Below, piece by piece: positions 53,225 through 62,650 of a stretch of 64,000 bases of DNA. The translations under genes were made by a program, and so were the position numbers. Source of the stretch: Desulfomonile tiedjei (GTDB taxonomy: Bacteria; Desulfobacterota; Desulfomonilia; Desulfomonilales; Desulfomonilaceae). Numbering within the stretch: position 1 is the stretch's first letter; each line of letters opens with the position of its first letter. The stretch spans positions 51,615-115,614 of the forward strand of contig JACRDF010000020.1 in NCBI GenBank assembly GCA_016212925.1, given 5' to 3'. The notes under the pieces are model-generated. The model was not told where the DNA came from. It did no database searches and saw only the letters and a program-made list of their open reading frames with translations.

Positions 53225-54679
53225 ATGTTCGAACAAGCCTTCAAAAACATCGACGACGTCCTCTGGAAAGAGGCCGGATGCACCACCGAACTCGATTACA
53301 CCGAGCAGACATCCTGGCTGCTGTTCCTGAAATACTTGGACGAGATGGAGCAGGAAAAGGCCATGGAGGCCGAGCTGGAGGGCAAGGAATACTCCTTCAT
53401 CCTCGACAAGCCCTACCGCTGGGAAAGCTGGGCTGCGCCGAAGGGCAAGGATGGCAAGATTGACCACAACAAGGCGTTGATCGGTGATGACCTCACAGAG
53501 TTCGTCAACCAGAAGCTCTTTCCCTACCTGCACGGTTTCAAACAAAAGGCCAGCGGGCCGAACACTATCGAATACAAAATCGGCGAAATCTTCGGTGAGA
53601 TAAAAAACAAAATCCAGAGCGGCTACAACCTACGCGAAATCATCGACCACATCGACGAACTGCACTTCCGCTCGCAGACCGAGAAGCATGAACTCTCGCA
53701 TCTCTACGAGGCGAAGATTCAGAGAATGGGCAATGCCGGGCGCAACGGCGGCGAGTATTACACCCCGCGGCCGCTCATCCGCGCCATCGTGCAGGTGGTG
53801 AAGCCGAAGCTCGGAGAAAAAATCTATGATGGCGCGTGCGGCTCGGCGGGATTCTTGTGCGAATCATTCGATTACCTGAAGGCCAATGGCAACCTCACCA
53901 CGCGCGACCTCACCGCGCTCCAGACCCGCACCTTCTACGGCAAGGAAAAGAAGTCCCTCGCCTACGTTATCGCGATCATGAATATGATCCTGCACGGCAT
54001 CGAGGCGCCGAACATCATCCACACCAATACCCTCTCCGAGAACCTCGCCGACATTCAGGAGAAAGACCGCTTCGACGTTGTGCTGGCCAATCCTCCTTTC
54101 GGCGGCAAGGAACGCAAGGAAGTTCAGCAGAACTTCCCCATCCGCACCGGCGAGACGGCGTTTCTGTTTCTTCAGCACTTCATCAAAATCCTCAAGGCTG
54201 GCGGACGCGGAGGTGTGGTCATCAAAAACACCTTCCTCTCCAACACTGACAACGCCTCCGTGAGCCTACGCAAGCTGCTGCTCGAATCCTGCAACCTACA
54301 TACTGTGCTCGACTGTCCCGGCGGAACGTTCCAAGGCGCTGGTGTGAAGACCGTGGTGCTCTTCTTCCAGAAAGGCGCACCTACGCGAAAGGTCTGGTTC
54401 TACCAGCTCGACCCTGGCCGCAATCTTGGTAAGACCAACCCGCTCAACGATGACGACCTCGCCGAGTTCGTGAAGCTGCAAAAGACCTTCGCCCACTCGC
54501 CCAAGAGCTGGAGCTTGGATGCCAAGAGCATAGACCAGACAACCTTCGACCTCTCCGTGAAGAACCCGAACGGCGGCGAAGAAGTCACCCACCGCAGCCC
54601 GCAGGAGATCATGGACGAGATAGCCGCACTGGATGGGGAGAGCGCGGAGGTGCTGGGGAACATCAGGGGCCTCCTATGA
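53225..54679 (+). CDS. hsdM: Type I restriction-modification system, DNA methyltransferase subunit
   Basis: 484 residues. An N-terminal helical HsdM domain (LDYTEQTSWLLFLKYLDEME) leads to the SAM-binding region GEYYTPRPL and DGACGSAGFL, and to the N6-adenine motif NPPF at 289-292, followed by GGRGGVVIKNTFLS. This is a complete HsdM. It overlaps hsdS by ATGA. Codon choice is visibly more G/C-rich at third positions than in the glycan island, consistent with transfer. Confidence 0.93.
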   Translation: MFEQAFKNIDDVLWKEAGCTTELDYTEQTSWLLFLKYLDEMEQEKAMEAELEGKEYSFILDKPYRWESWAAPKGKDGKIDHNKALIGDDLTEFVNQKLFPYLHGFKQKASGPNTIEYKIGEIFGEIKNKIQSGYNLREIIDHIDELHFRSQTEKHELSHLYEAKIQRMGNAGRNGGEYYTPRPLIRAIVQVVKPKLGEKIYDGACGSAGFLCESFDYLKANGNLTTRDLTALQTRTFYGKEKKSLAYVIAIMNMILHGIEAPNIIHTNTLSENLADIQEKDRFDVVLANPPFGGKERKEVQQNFPIRTGETAFLFLQHFIKILKAGGRGGVVIKNTFLSNTDNASVSLRKLLLESCNLHTVLDCPGGTFQGAGVKTVVLFFQKGAPTRKVWFYQLDPGRNLGKTNPLNDDDLAEFVKLQKTFAHSPKSWSLDAKSIDQTTFDLSVKNPNGGEEVTHRSPQEIMDEIAALDGESAEVLGNIRGLL

Positions 54680-55821
54680 AGGACGGGTGGAAAACAAAGT
54701 CGCTCGGTGAACTTTGCGACGTGCTCGATCACAAGCGCAAGCCCATCACAAAGCGGGATCGTGTGGCTGGTGAATACCCTTACTACGGTGCGACAGGTGT
54801 TCTTGATTATATTGAAGGTTATCTTTTCGACGAGAAGCTTGTTCTGGTAGGAGAAGACGGAGCGAAATGGGGATCGGGTGAGAACACAGCATTCAGTGTT
54901 GAAGGCAAATGCTGGGTGAACAATCACGCGCACGTGCTCCGTCTGCACCGCAATACGGTTCTCGACAATTGGCTGATCTATTTTCTCAACCACTCCGACC
55001 TGTCTGAGTTTGTAAATGGTCTGACAGTCCCGAAGCTCAATCAAGGCAGTCTCCGAGAGATCCCCATTCCGCTCCCACCCCTCCCCGAACAGCAGCGGAT
55101 CGTCGGCATCCTCGACAAAGCGTTTGAGGGCATCGCCACCGCCAAAGCCAACGCCGAAAAGAACCTCCAGAACGCTCGCGCTCTGTTTGAAAGCCACCTC
55201 CAAGCCGTCTTCACCCAGGGCAGGCCGGGGTGGGTGGAGAAGCGGCTAGCCGAAATTGCCAAGGTCTTTGGTCGAGGAAAGTCGAAGCACCGTCCAAGGA
55301 ACGAGCCGAAACTATACGGTGGGAAGTTCCCTTTTGTTCAAACCGGTGACATCAGCAACGCAAACCACCGGATCACTAGTTACTCGCAGACTTATGGCGA
55401 GGACGGTTTGGCACAAAGCAAGTTGTGGCCTAAGGGAACGATTTGCATTGCCATCGTTGGAGCAACGGTTGGAGAGACGGCGATTCTGGATTTCGACGCT
55501 TGTTTCCCAGATAGCGTCATCGGGATTGTCGTAAATGAGCAGCTCGCCGATCACGAGTATGTTGAGTATTTGCTTCAGTCCTTTAAGGCCATTCTGAAGG
55601 AAAAGGGAAAGGGAACAGCCCGTGACAACATCAATCTCGGCACATTCGAGGGCCAGAAATTCCCTTTTCCCACACTGGGGGTGCAAAAGAAGATTGTTTC
55701 CACGCTGAACGATTTGGACGAAGAAACCCGACTCCTCTCCTCCATCTACCAGCGCAAGCTCGCCGCGCTGGAGGAGTTAAAAAAGTCGCTGCTGCACCAA
55801 GCCTTCAGCGGAGAATTATAA
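54676..55821 (+). CDS. hsdS: Type I restriction-modification system, specificity subunit
   Basis: 381 residues with two target-recognition domains (about 1-150 and 195-345), each followed by a conserved helix: LPEQQRIVGILDKAFEGIATA after the first and KKIVSTLNDLDEETRLLSSIYQRKLAALEELKKSLL after the second. The helices set the spacing of a bipartite recognition site; the bases recognised cannot be read here. The subunit appears intact. The central part (GRGKSKHRPRNE) is less G/C-rich than hsdM, as often seen for exchangeable TRDs. Confidence 0.9.
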   Translation: MKDGWKTKSLGELCDVLDHKRKPITKRDRVAGEYPYYGATGVLDYIEGYLFDEKLVLVGEDGAKWGSGENTAFSVEGKCWVNNHAHVLRLHRNTVLDNWLIYFLNHSDLSEFVNGLTVPKLNQGSLREIPIPLPPLPEQQRIVGILDKAFEGIATAKANAEKNLQNARALFESHLQAVFTQGRPGWVEKRLAEIAKVFGRGKSKHRPRNEPKLYGGKFPFVQTGDISNANHRITSYSQTYGEDGLAQSKLWPKGTICIAIVGATVGETAILDFDACFPDSVIGIVVNEQLADHEYVEYLLQSFKAILKEKGKGTARDNINLGTFEGQKFPFPTLGVQKKIVSTLNDLDEETRLLSSIYQRKLAALEELKKSLLHQAFSGEL

Positions 55822-55833
55822 AGATCGCCAACC

Positions 55834-56961
55834 ATGAAATCGTCACCTGTACACTATCACCTTGGAGGATTCCCACCGAAGGAACTTGACTGGTCGCAAC
55901 TGATCCCGCTGATCGGCCCAGCCAGTGCGGGGCTGGCGCGTTACGACGGTTTGCTGTCTGCTATCCCGAACGCCAACATTCTCCTCTCACCCCTCACAAC
56001 ACAGGAAGCGGTTCTCTCTTCCAAGATCGAAGGCACGCACGTGACTATGGGGGAGGTTCTTGAAATTGAGGCCGGCGGGGAATCCGCTACAATTACCCAA
56101 CCCAAACGAGACGAAGCGGAAGAGGTGCTCAACTACCGCAGGGCCATGCGGGCGTGCATTGCGGAAATGGAGTACCGCCCGCTTTCCCAGCACATTGTGA
56201 GAGCAGCGCACAGCCTGCTCATGCAGGGGGTTCGAGGCCGGGACAAATCGCCGGGAAGCTACCGGAATGATCAGAACTGGATCGGCCCCAAAGGGTGCAC
56301 AATCGAGGAAGCCCGCTTTGTACCGATTGCCCCTGAGCACCTGCAAAAAGGCATGGACGATTGGGAACGCTATCTCGGCAGCGACTCCGAGCCTGACGCA
56401 CTTGTTCAACTCGCCATCCTGCATGTTGAATTCGAGGCCCTTCACCCTTTCAAAGACGGAAACGGCCGCTTGGGTAGAATGTTGATCCCGCTCTTTCTTT
56501 GCCAACGCAAGCTGCTTACCAGTCCGGATTTTTATATGAGCGGTTATCTTGAAGCAAACCGGGAAGAATATCAGGAACGCCTGCAAGCCGTTTCCCGCGA
56601 CGGCGATTGGACGAGATGGTGCAGGTTTTTCCTCCAGGGAATCCGTGAACAGGCGGCCGAGAACGAGCGCAAAGCCAGGGCCATCCTGTCGCTTTACGAT
56701 CGTGTCAAGACTCAAGTGGTTGATCTGACGCACTCACAGCATTCGATCCGGGCCGTTGATTTCATTTTTCAGACGCCCATTTTCAGGGCGCCAACATTCA
56801 CGCAACAGTCGGAAATTCCGCGGCCGACTGCGAATCGCATTTTGACCCTTTTGCGGGGCGAGAATCTTTTGCACACGATTCAAGAGGGCAGAGGGCGACG
56901 CCCAGGAATTTTTGCATTTCGGGAGTTGCTGAACATCGCTGAGGGAAAAGAGGTGTTTTGA
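55834..56961 (+). CDS. Fic-family AMPylase-type protein with C-terminal winged helix
   Basis: 375 residues. An N-terminal Fic_N-like region (SSKIEGTHVTMGE, with the S-x3-E-G segment that often inhibits the active site) precedes the FIC core with HPFKDGNGRLGR, catalytic His204. The C-terminus (about 300-365) is a winged-helix domain (FTQQSEIPRPTANRILTLLRGENLL). Fic proteins transfer AMP to hydroxyl side chains. Fic genes often sit between hsdS and hsdR. The DNA-binding tail could control the palindrome that begins 28 nt downstream of its stop. Confidence 0.88.
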   Translation: MKSSPVHYHLGGFPPKELDWSQLIPLIGPASAGLARYDGLLSAIPNANILLSPLTTQEAVLSSKIEGTHVTMGEVLEIEAGGESATITQPKRDEAEEVLNYRRAMRACIAEMEYRPLSQHIVRAAHSLLMQGVRGRDKSPGSYRNDQNWIGPKGCTIEEARFVPIAPEHLQKGMDDWERYLGSDSEPDALVQLAILHVEFEALHPFKDGNGRLGRMLIPLFLCQRKLLTSPDFYMSGYLEANREEYQERLQAVSRDGDWTRWCRFFLQGIREQAAENERKARAILSLYDRVKTQVVDLTHSQHSIRAVDFIFQTPIFRAPTFTQQSEIPRPTANRILTLLRGENLLHTIQEGRGRRPGIFAFRELLNIAEGKEVF

Positions 56962-56988
56962 GTCTTACCTACGAGACACAAAACAACT

Positions 56989-57020
56989 TATGTCTCATGA
57001 ATGACGATATATGAGACATA
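56989..57020. promoter_or_regulatory. Operator-like inverted repeat before hsdR
   Basis: TATGTCTCAT (56989-56998) and ATGAGACATA (57011-57020) are perfect 10-bp inverted arms around 12 nt. Two further direct half-sites, CGAGACACA, lie at about 56972 and 57042. All four share GAGACA(C/T)A and fill the 96-nt gap between the Fic gene and hsdR. A dimeric winged-helix or similar regulator would fit this array. Confidence 0.6.
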
Positions 57021-57057
57021 ATCACATCAACATCTCATCTGCGAGACACAAAGAAAT

Positions 57058-59451
57058 ATGAACGAAGCCGAAACCCGACCCGAACATATTGACCCCGCCC
57101 TGAAAGCGGCGGGATGGGGCGTGGTCGAAGGCAGCCGCATCCGGCGGGAGTATCCCATCACGCCGGGCCGTATCGAAGGCCTCGGGCGGCGAGGAAAGCC
57201 GCTTACGGCGGATTACGTGTTGATCTATCGCAACACCAAGCTGGCCGTGAACGAGGCCAAGGCCTGGGATGAAGAGCTGACCGAAGGCGTGGCGCAGGCG
57301 AAGAACTACGCCGGCAAGTTGGCTTTGCGGTATGCGTATTCCACCAATGGCCGCGGAATCTACGGCATTGACATGCAGACTGGCCAGGAGGGCGAACTCT
57401 CGCGCTATCCCACGCCGGACGAGCTCTGGAATCTGACCTTTGCTGAAGAGAACGCCTGGCGCGACCGCTTCGCCGCCGTGCCCTTCGAGGACAAGGGCGG
57501 CTCGCACCCAAGCCGGTACTATCAGGACATCGCCGTCGAACGGGTGATGGAGGCCATTGCGGAGCCCCAGCCGCGCATCCTGCTCACACTGGCCACCGGC
57601 ACGGGCAAGACGTTCATCGCGTTTCAGATCGCCTGGAAACTGTTCTACAGCCGCTGGAATCTGAGCCGTGAACCCTCCCGCCGCCCGCGCATTTTGTTCC
57701 TGGCGGATCGGAACATCCTGGCGAATCAGGCTTACAACGCCTTTTCCGCCTTCCCCGAGGATGCGCTGGTGCGTATCGAGCCGGCGGACATCCGCAAAAA
57801 GGGCAAAGTTCCGAAGAACGGCAGCCTGTTCTTTACCATCTTCCAGACCTTCATGAGCGGGCCGCCCAAGGACGGCAAGCCGTCGCCCTATTTCGGCGAA
57901 TACCCCTCGGACTTCTTCGACTTTATCGTCATCGACGAGTGCCATCGCGGCGGTGCGAACGACGAGAGCAACTGGCGCGGCATCCTCGAATATTTCGCCC
58001 CGGCGGTGCAGCTCGGCCTCACCGCTACGCCCAAGCGTCGGGACAACGTGGATACCTACGCATATTTCGGCGACCCGGTCTACATTTACTCGCTCAAGGA
58101 CGGCATCAACGACGGCTTCCTGACCCCGTTCAAGGTGAAGCAAATCTCCACCACGCTCGACGAGTATGTCTATACGCCCGACGACACGCTGGTCGAGGGT
58201 GAGATTGAGGCCGGGAAGCTGTATCAGGAGAACGATTTCAACAAGATCATTGAGATCAAGGAACGCGAGAAGCACCGCGTGAATCTGTTCATGGAGGAGA
58301 TCAACCAAGACGAGAAGACGCTGGTTTTTTGCGCCACGCAGGATCATGCGCTTGCCGTGCGTGACCTGGTCAACCAGATCAAGACGAGCAAAGACCCCAA
58401 CTATTGCCAGCGGGTCACGGCCAATGACGGCGAGCTGGGCGAGCAACACCTGCGCGACTTTCAGGACAACGAAAAGATCATCCCCACGATCCTTACGACC
58501 TCGCAAAAGCTCTCAACCGGGGTGGATGCCCGCAACATCCGGAACATCGTGCTGATGCGCCCGATCAACTCCATAATCGAGTTCAAGCAAATCATCGGGC
58601 GCGGCACGCGGCTTTATGACGACAAGGATTACTTTACGATCTACGATTTCGTGAAGGCGTATCATCATTTCAGCGATCCGGAATGGGACGGCGAACCAAT
58701 GGAACCGGAGGAGCCGAAGCCGTGTCCGAAATGCGGGTCCCGCCCCTGCGAGTGCTAAAAGGAGCCTCCACAACCTTGTCACGCGTGCGGTCAGTCACCG
58801 TGCGTCTGCGAACCCGAGACTTGCCCGAAATGCGGCCAGCGCCCGTGTGTTTGCAAGAAAAGGGCGAAGGTGAAACTGGCCGACGGTAAGGAGCGGACCA
58901 TTCAGCACATGATGTGCACCAGCTTCTGGCATCCCGACGGCACGCCCATGTCCGCTCAGCAGTTCATGGAGTTGTTGTTTGGGAAGCTGCCGGAGTTCTT
59001 CAAGGACGAAGCCGAACTCCGTTCCGTCTGGAGCGCCCCCGACACACGCAAGAAGCTTTTGCAAGGGCTTGCCGAGAAAGGGTTTGGCCGCGACCAACTG
59101 GCCGAGATGCAAAAGATTATTGATGCCGAAAAGAGTGACCTCTTCGATGTGCTGGCCCATGTTGCTTACGCACTGCCGCCGTTGACCCGCGAGGAGCGCG
59201 CTGCCAGGGCCAAGGTCGTCATTAGTACCCGCTTCAACACGAAGCAGCAGGTCTTCCTAGACTTCGTGCTGTCCCATTATGTGAGTATAGGGGTGGATGA
59301 ACTCGACCAGGAAAAGCTGACACCGCTGCTCCGCCTGAAATACCACAACTCCATTTCTGACGCCGTGGCCGACCTCGGCAGACCGCATGAGATCAGCGAG
59401 GTATTCAGTGGCTTCCAGAAATACCTGTATCAGCAACACGGTGTCGCATGA
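57058..59451 (+). pseudogene. hsdR: Type I restriction subunit HsdR, split by an in-frame TAA
   Basis: 797 codons in one frame, interrupted only by TAA at 58756-58758. The N-terminal part has the nuclease motif (VNEAKAW), Walker A GTGKT (181-185), DECH (293-296) and LGLTATPKR, i.e. the endonuclease and helicase domains. After the stop, the frame continues through a Cys-rich linker into the EcoEI-type C-terminal domain, which usually docks to HsdM. The linker has three CxxCGxxPCxC repeats and the stop falls after the first. A GTG at 58870 with AAGGG upstream might restart translation. Restriction is probably lost or depends on reassembly. Confidence 0.87.
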
Positions 59452-59654
59452 CCAGCAGCAACGTGGGAACAGGATGTTAACCGTGAAAAGGAGCATCCTA
59501 TTTTTCGTTCCGGGCATGCTCGGCGTTCAATGGGAGCCCCCCCTTTTGACGTAAGTGAAAAGGGTCACGTCTGCTCTTGGCTCATGTTCGGAGTTGCCTC
59601 AGCGTCCTGGTCGACCACAGAAAAGCGATGCTGACGGCTTCCTGGGTCAATTCG

Positions 59655-59930
59655 GCGCACGGGCAGGGGGCGGACGTTCAAATCCTCTCCCGGCGTACCA
59701 GGAAAAACACGAAGAAAGGCCGTCCACTGGATGGCCTTTCTTTTTTTGAAATGGGAGATGGGCTCACCCGTTTTCATGGCGTCGTTCCCTGCGCCTGCAA
59801 GGCCAATTCGTAAGGCTATGGCATGGCGCACCCATGTCACGACTGTCCAACATGAGCCAAGAAGAGACTCGACCCCTCTCAGGACGCGCCCGGCCGGGAT
59901 TCAAAGGGGGCAGGCGGCAGAACCCTGTAC
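59655..59930 (+). repeat. tRNA-Val-half repeat R2
   Basis: More decayed at its left end than R1 and R3: the anticodon arm is lost, but the T arm (GTTCAAATCCTCTC), the GTACCAGGAAAAACACGAAG junction, the terminator (GAAAGGCC 59714-59721, GGCCTTTC 59733-59740, seven T) and the following 150 bp are preserved. A short inverted fragment of the repeat end (CTTGGCTCATGTT, about 59577) lies just upstream. The repeat separates the restriction block from the radical SAM gene; nothing else was seen in 59452-59997. Confidence 0.8.
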
Positions 59931-59997
59931 AGGATTAAGGAGGAGCAGATGATGCTACCGGCTCCGAGATAGCACAAGACGAGCTACAGGGGAGAAT

Positions 59998-61596
59998 TCA
60001 ACACCCAACACCTTTTTCCTCTTGACCTGTCTGAAACGGTACAGACCGTCGAACGCGAGCTTCCTGCTGAATTTTCGGCAATTTTGCCGTCAACTGGTCT
60101 TTAATGGTTCGACGGTAAGCGTAATAGTGCTCCAGCGTGACACAGTAGGCGAAAAAATGACCCATCCTCTTGGGGAACTTTATCATTCCCCGGATTAGTG
60201 ATTTCCAGAATGTCCATCTCGAAGAGTGGATTACCCCTAAGCGCAGAACAACCTTTAGCGCTGCCAATGTCTCCAACAGTGACGGTGTGGCAAAGCCCTT
60301 GCTTACCGGAGGCGGAACCATCCGCGATAAATGCTCGAAAGTGCGTTTGAGATAGGATTCCCTCTCATAAAGCACCTCATGGATATTAATGAACTCCTCA
60401 ACGATCTGGCTCATCGGCCTCGTTGGAAGGAAGTTCATCAGGCCGGTTTGACTACCGAAGCTGTCGTCACAGCTGGTTGAGAGGAGCCGATCTTCAGCCT
60501 GTAGCCGCTTCCAGATCTCCGTTCCCGGCCCTGCCTGCAGCAGGGTAACAAACATCTCCGGTATGTGGTTGCGGTTGGCGAACTCGATCAAACGTTGATC
60601 GGCCCCTGGCTCCTCATTGTCAAAGCCTATTATGCAACCGGCGATTACCTGCAATCCGGCCCGGTTCACCGTCTCGCATACCTGGTCGAGATCCACCGAA
60701 GTATTCTGAAATTTCTTTGCCTGACGAAGGGATTCACGATCCGGTGTCTCGATCCCCATAAACACTCTGAAGAATCCCGCTCGGACCATCAAATCCAGCA
60801 TTTCGGGATCTGCGGCAAGGTTCACAGATGCTTGAGTGATGAACTCGAATGGATAGCCTCGTTCGTCCATCCATGGAATCAGTTGTCTCAGCAGCGCCTT
60901 TGCGCTGAGCGGCTGCCCGATGAAGTTGTCGTCGACAAACAAAATACCTTTTCTCCAACCAAGATCGTAAAGAATATCGAGTTCTTTTAGAACTTGTTGC
61001 GGCGCTTTTGTCCTGACCGACCGCCCGAACATGAGAGTAATGTCGCAGAACTCACAGCGGAAAGGGCACCCCCTGGAAAACTGAATAGCCATGGTCTCAT
61101 AAATGTCGAGGTCCAACAGATCGTATTTCGGCGGGACACAATGTTTCAGATCCGGTCGGGGAGGCGTCTCGATGATGAACCCTGATCGCCCGCGTTCAAG
61201 TGCCTCCACGAGCATCTGAACACCTTCTTCCACCTCTCCTCTGACCACGATGTCCGCGCCGAATTCCAACATGTCCTGCGGAATGTGAAATGCCAAGGGA
61301 CCGCCTACGACAACAGACTTCCCCTTGCGTTTGCTTTCTCGGATCAGTTCGACGATTCCGGTGTATTGAGTGACCATTCCCGAAATCATGACCACATCGC
61401 AAGACCGCCAATCTTCGTCCGATATGTCTTGGCCGGTTAAGTCCCTGATCTTGACATCCCAGTTCTCGGGAAGCAATGCGGCAACCGTCAATAGTCCGAG
61501 AGGCGGAAAGAGGATTCTTTTGCCTATCATCTTCAGAACACTGTCGAAAGACCAGAAGGTTTGCGGGTACCCTGGATTTGCTAGGAGAACTCTCAT
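59998..61596 (-). CDS. B12-binding-domain radical SAM protein (DUF4070-type)
   Basis: 532 residues from ATG 61596 (GGAG 8 nt upstream). An N-terminal cobalamin-type domain (FPPLGLLTVAALLPENW, VVVGGPLAFHIP, VRGEVEEG) is followed by the radical SAM core with Cys177, Cys181 and Cys184 (GCPFRCEFC), FVDDNFIG and MGIETPDRES. The C-terminal 150 residues match the DUF4070-like tail of this group (LLQAGPGTEIWKRLQ, MNFLPTRPM, basic helices). Substrate unknown. It is the only gene in the block between R2 and R3 and is read towards the tRNA. Confidence 0.83.
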   Translation of the reverse strand: MRVLLANPGYPQTFWSFDSVLKMIGKRILFPPLGLLTVAALLPENWDVKIRDLTGQDISDEDWRSCDVVMISGMVTQYTGIVELIRESKRKGKSVVVGGPLAFHIPQDMLEFGADIVVRGEVEEGVQMLVEALERGRSGFIIETPPRPDLKHCVPPKYDLLDLDIYETMAIQFSRGCPFRCEFCDITLMFGRSVRTKAPQQVLKELDILYDLGWRKGILFVDDNFIGQPLSAKALLRQLIPWMDERGYPFEFITQASVNLAADPEMLDLMVRAGFFRVFMGIETPDRESLRQAKKFQNTSVDLDQVCETVNRAGLQVIAGCIIGFDNEEPGADQRLIEFANRNHIPEMFVTLLQAGPGTEIWKRLQAEDRLLSTSCDDSFGSQTGLMNFLPTRPMSQIVEEFINIHEVLYERESYLKRTFEHLSRMVPPPVSKGFATPSLLETLAALKVVLRLGVIHSSRWTFWKSLIRGMIKFPKRMGHFFAYCVTLEHYYAYRRTIKDQLTAKLPKIQQEARVRRSVPFQTGQEEKGVGC

Positions 61597-62310
61597 TGAC
61601 GACTCCTGTGTAGGAATTCCAATCCCCACCGGTTGGTTTTGGAGCTATAGCGTTTGCTAAAAAAATGTCCGATTCAACGAAGGCAAAACGAAGACAACGG
61701 GCCTCTTACAGTCGGCCATTCGGGAAATATTCAATGGCAATCCGTAAAAACCGGAATTATGCGGCACGCTTGGCATTCTGGGAGTCGGCGGGGCGATAAG
61801 GGGCAAGGGATGGTTCCCTTGAACCCCAAAAGAGTTGCCCTGGCTCATTCCCAGAAGACGCGACAGAGGCAAGACCGTCTTCGTGTTGGCGAAAAACCCG
61901 TGTTTTCCTGTTTCTGAGCGTACCCCACCGAACGCCGCCGGTCAAGTGGTTTGGGTGACCGTCAGCCGAACACAGCCTGGTAGAGCCGGGGCAAGGGGAA
62001 AGCTGTAGCCGGATCCTCAAGCTGGCCTGACCTCCAAAACCTGGTCCGGGTTCTGAGTGAGACTTGTGGCACAATCTGAGGCCGATAGTAGGTCAGCACG
62101 AAGCGGAATCGTTTCATGGTGGAGCAGATCATTAGGATGCTGCGAGAGGCTATGGGCGTACAAGGGTGCCATGAGTGACAGGGCACCTTGTTTCCGTTTT
62201 GTTACCTTTTTTTCAGGCTGAAGCGGACCGAAACTACCTCAACCGAATTGATTTGACTTGAAATGATTAGGTAAATGGATCAGGGCGTTTGTTAATCAGG
62301 GGGATGTCGT
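61597..62310. other. Gene-poor stretch before R3
   Basis: About 700 bp without a supported gene. Short frames on both strands lack ribosome sites and family features. A minus-strand frame near 62170 begins MAPLYAHSLSQHP but soon loses any recognisable pattern. Confidence 0.4.
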
Positions 62311-62545
62311 TGCCTTCACACGGCAGGGGTCGGAGGTTCAAATCCTCTCCCAGCGTACCAGGAAAAGCAGAAAGAAAGGCCGCCCATTGGATGGCCTTTC
62401 TTTTTTGAAATAGGAAATGGGCTCACCCGTGCATAGCGTCGTGCCATGCGCCTGCAAGGCTAGTGAGAAAAGGCCGTGATATGGCCCGCCCGTGTCACGG
62501 CTGCCCAACATGAGCCAAGCGAGACTAGACCCCTCAATCTTAGCG
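62311..62545 (+). repeat. tRNA-Val-half repeat R3
   Basis: Starts TGCCTTCACACGGCAG as R1 does, with the T arm intact and the acceptor altered (CCCAGCGTACCA). The terminator (GAAAGGCC 62374-62381, GGCCTTTC 62393-62400, six T) and a downstream segment shared with R2 (GAAATGGGCTCACCCG, CATGCGCCTGCAAGGC-like) follow. It marks the right end of the array; beyond it lies the amidase gene. Confidence 0.85.
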
Positions 62546-62650
62546 GAGCCAAGTACGCGTGCCAGGGAGAAATGATAATGAATCACGATCCGGATGTGGA
62601 AACCTCACTAGCCAGACAGGAAACCCCAGACTCCCACCGATAGCTGACTC

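Noticed and set aside
56962..57057. CRISPR-like array from the repeated GAGACA units before hsdR
   Set aside because: The units are about 9 bp, irregularly spaced, in both orientations and only four in number; they fit protein binding sites.
57022..58506. Long minus-strand ORF (494 codons) opposite hsdR
   Set aside because: It mirrors the G/C-rich third positions of hsdR, has no ribosome site or family features, and the plus-strand frame has clear helicase and nuclease motifs.
62002..62186. Minus-strand frame beginning MAPLYAHSLSQHP, reminiscent of a Cas3 HD-domain N-terminus
   Set aside because: The similarity ends after about 15 residues, the HD residues are absent, and there is no CRISPR array or other cas gene in the window.
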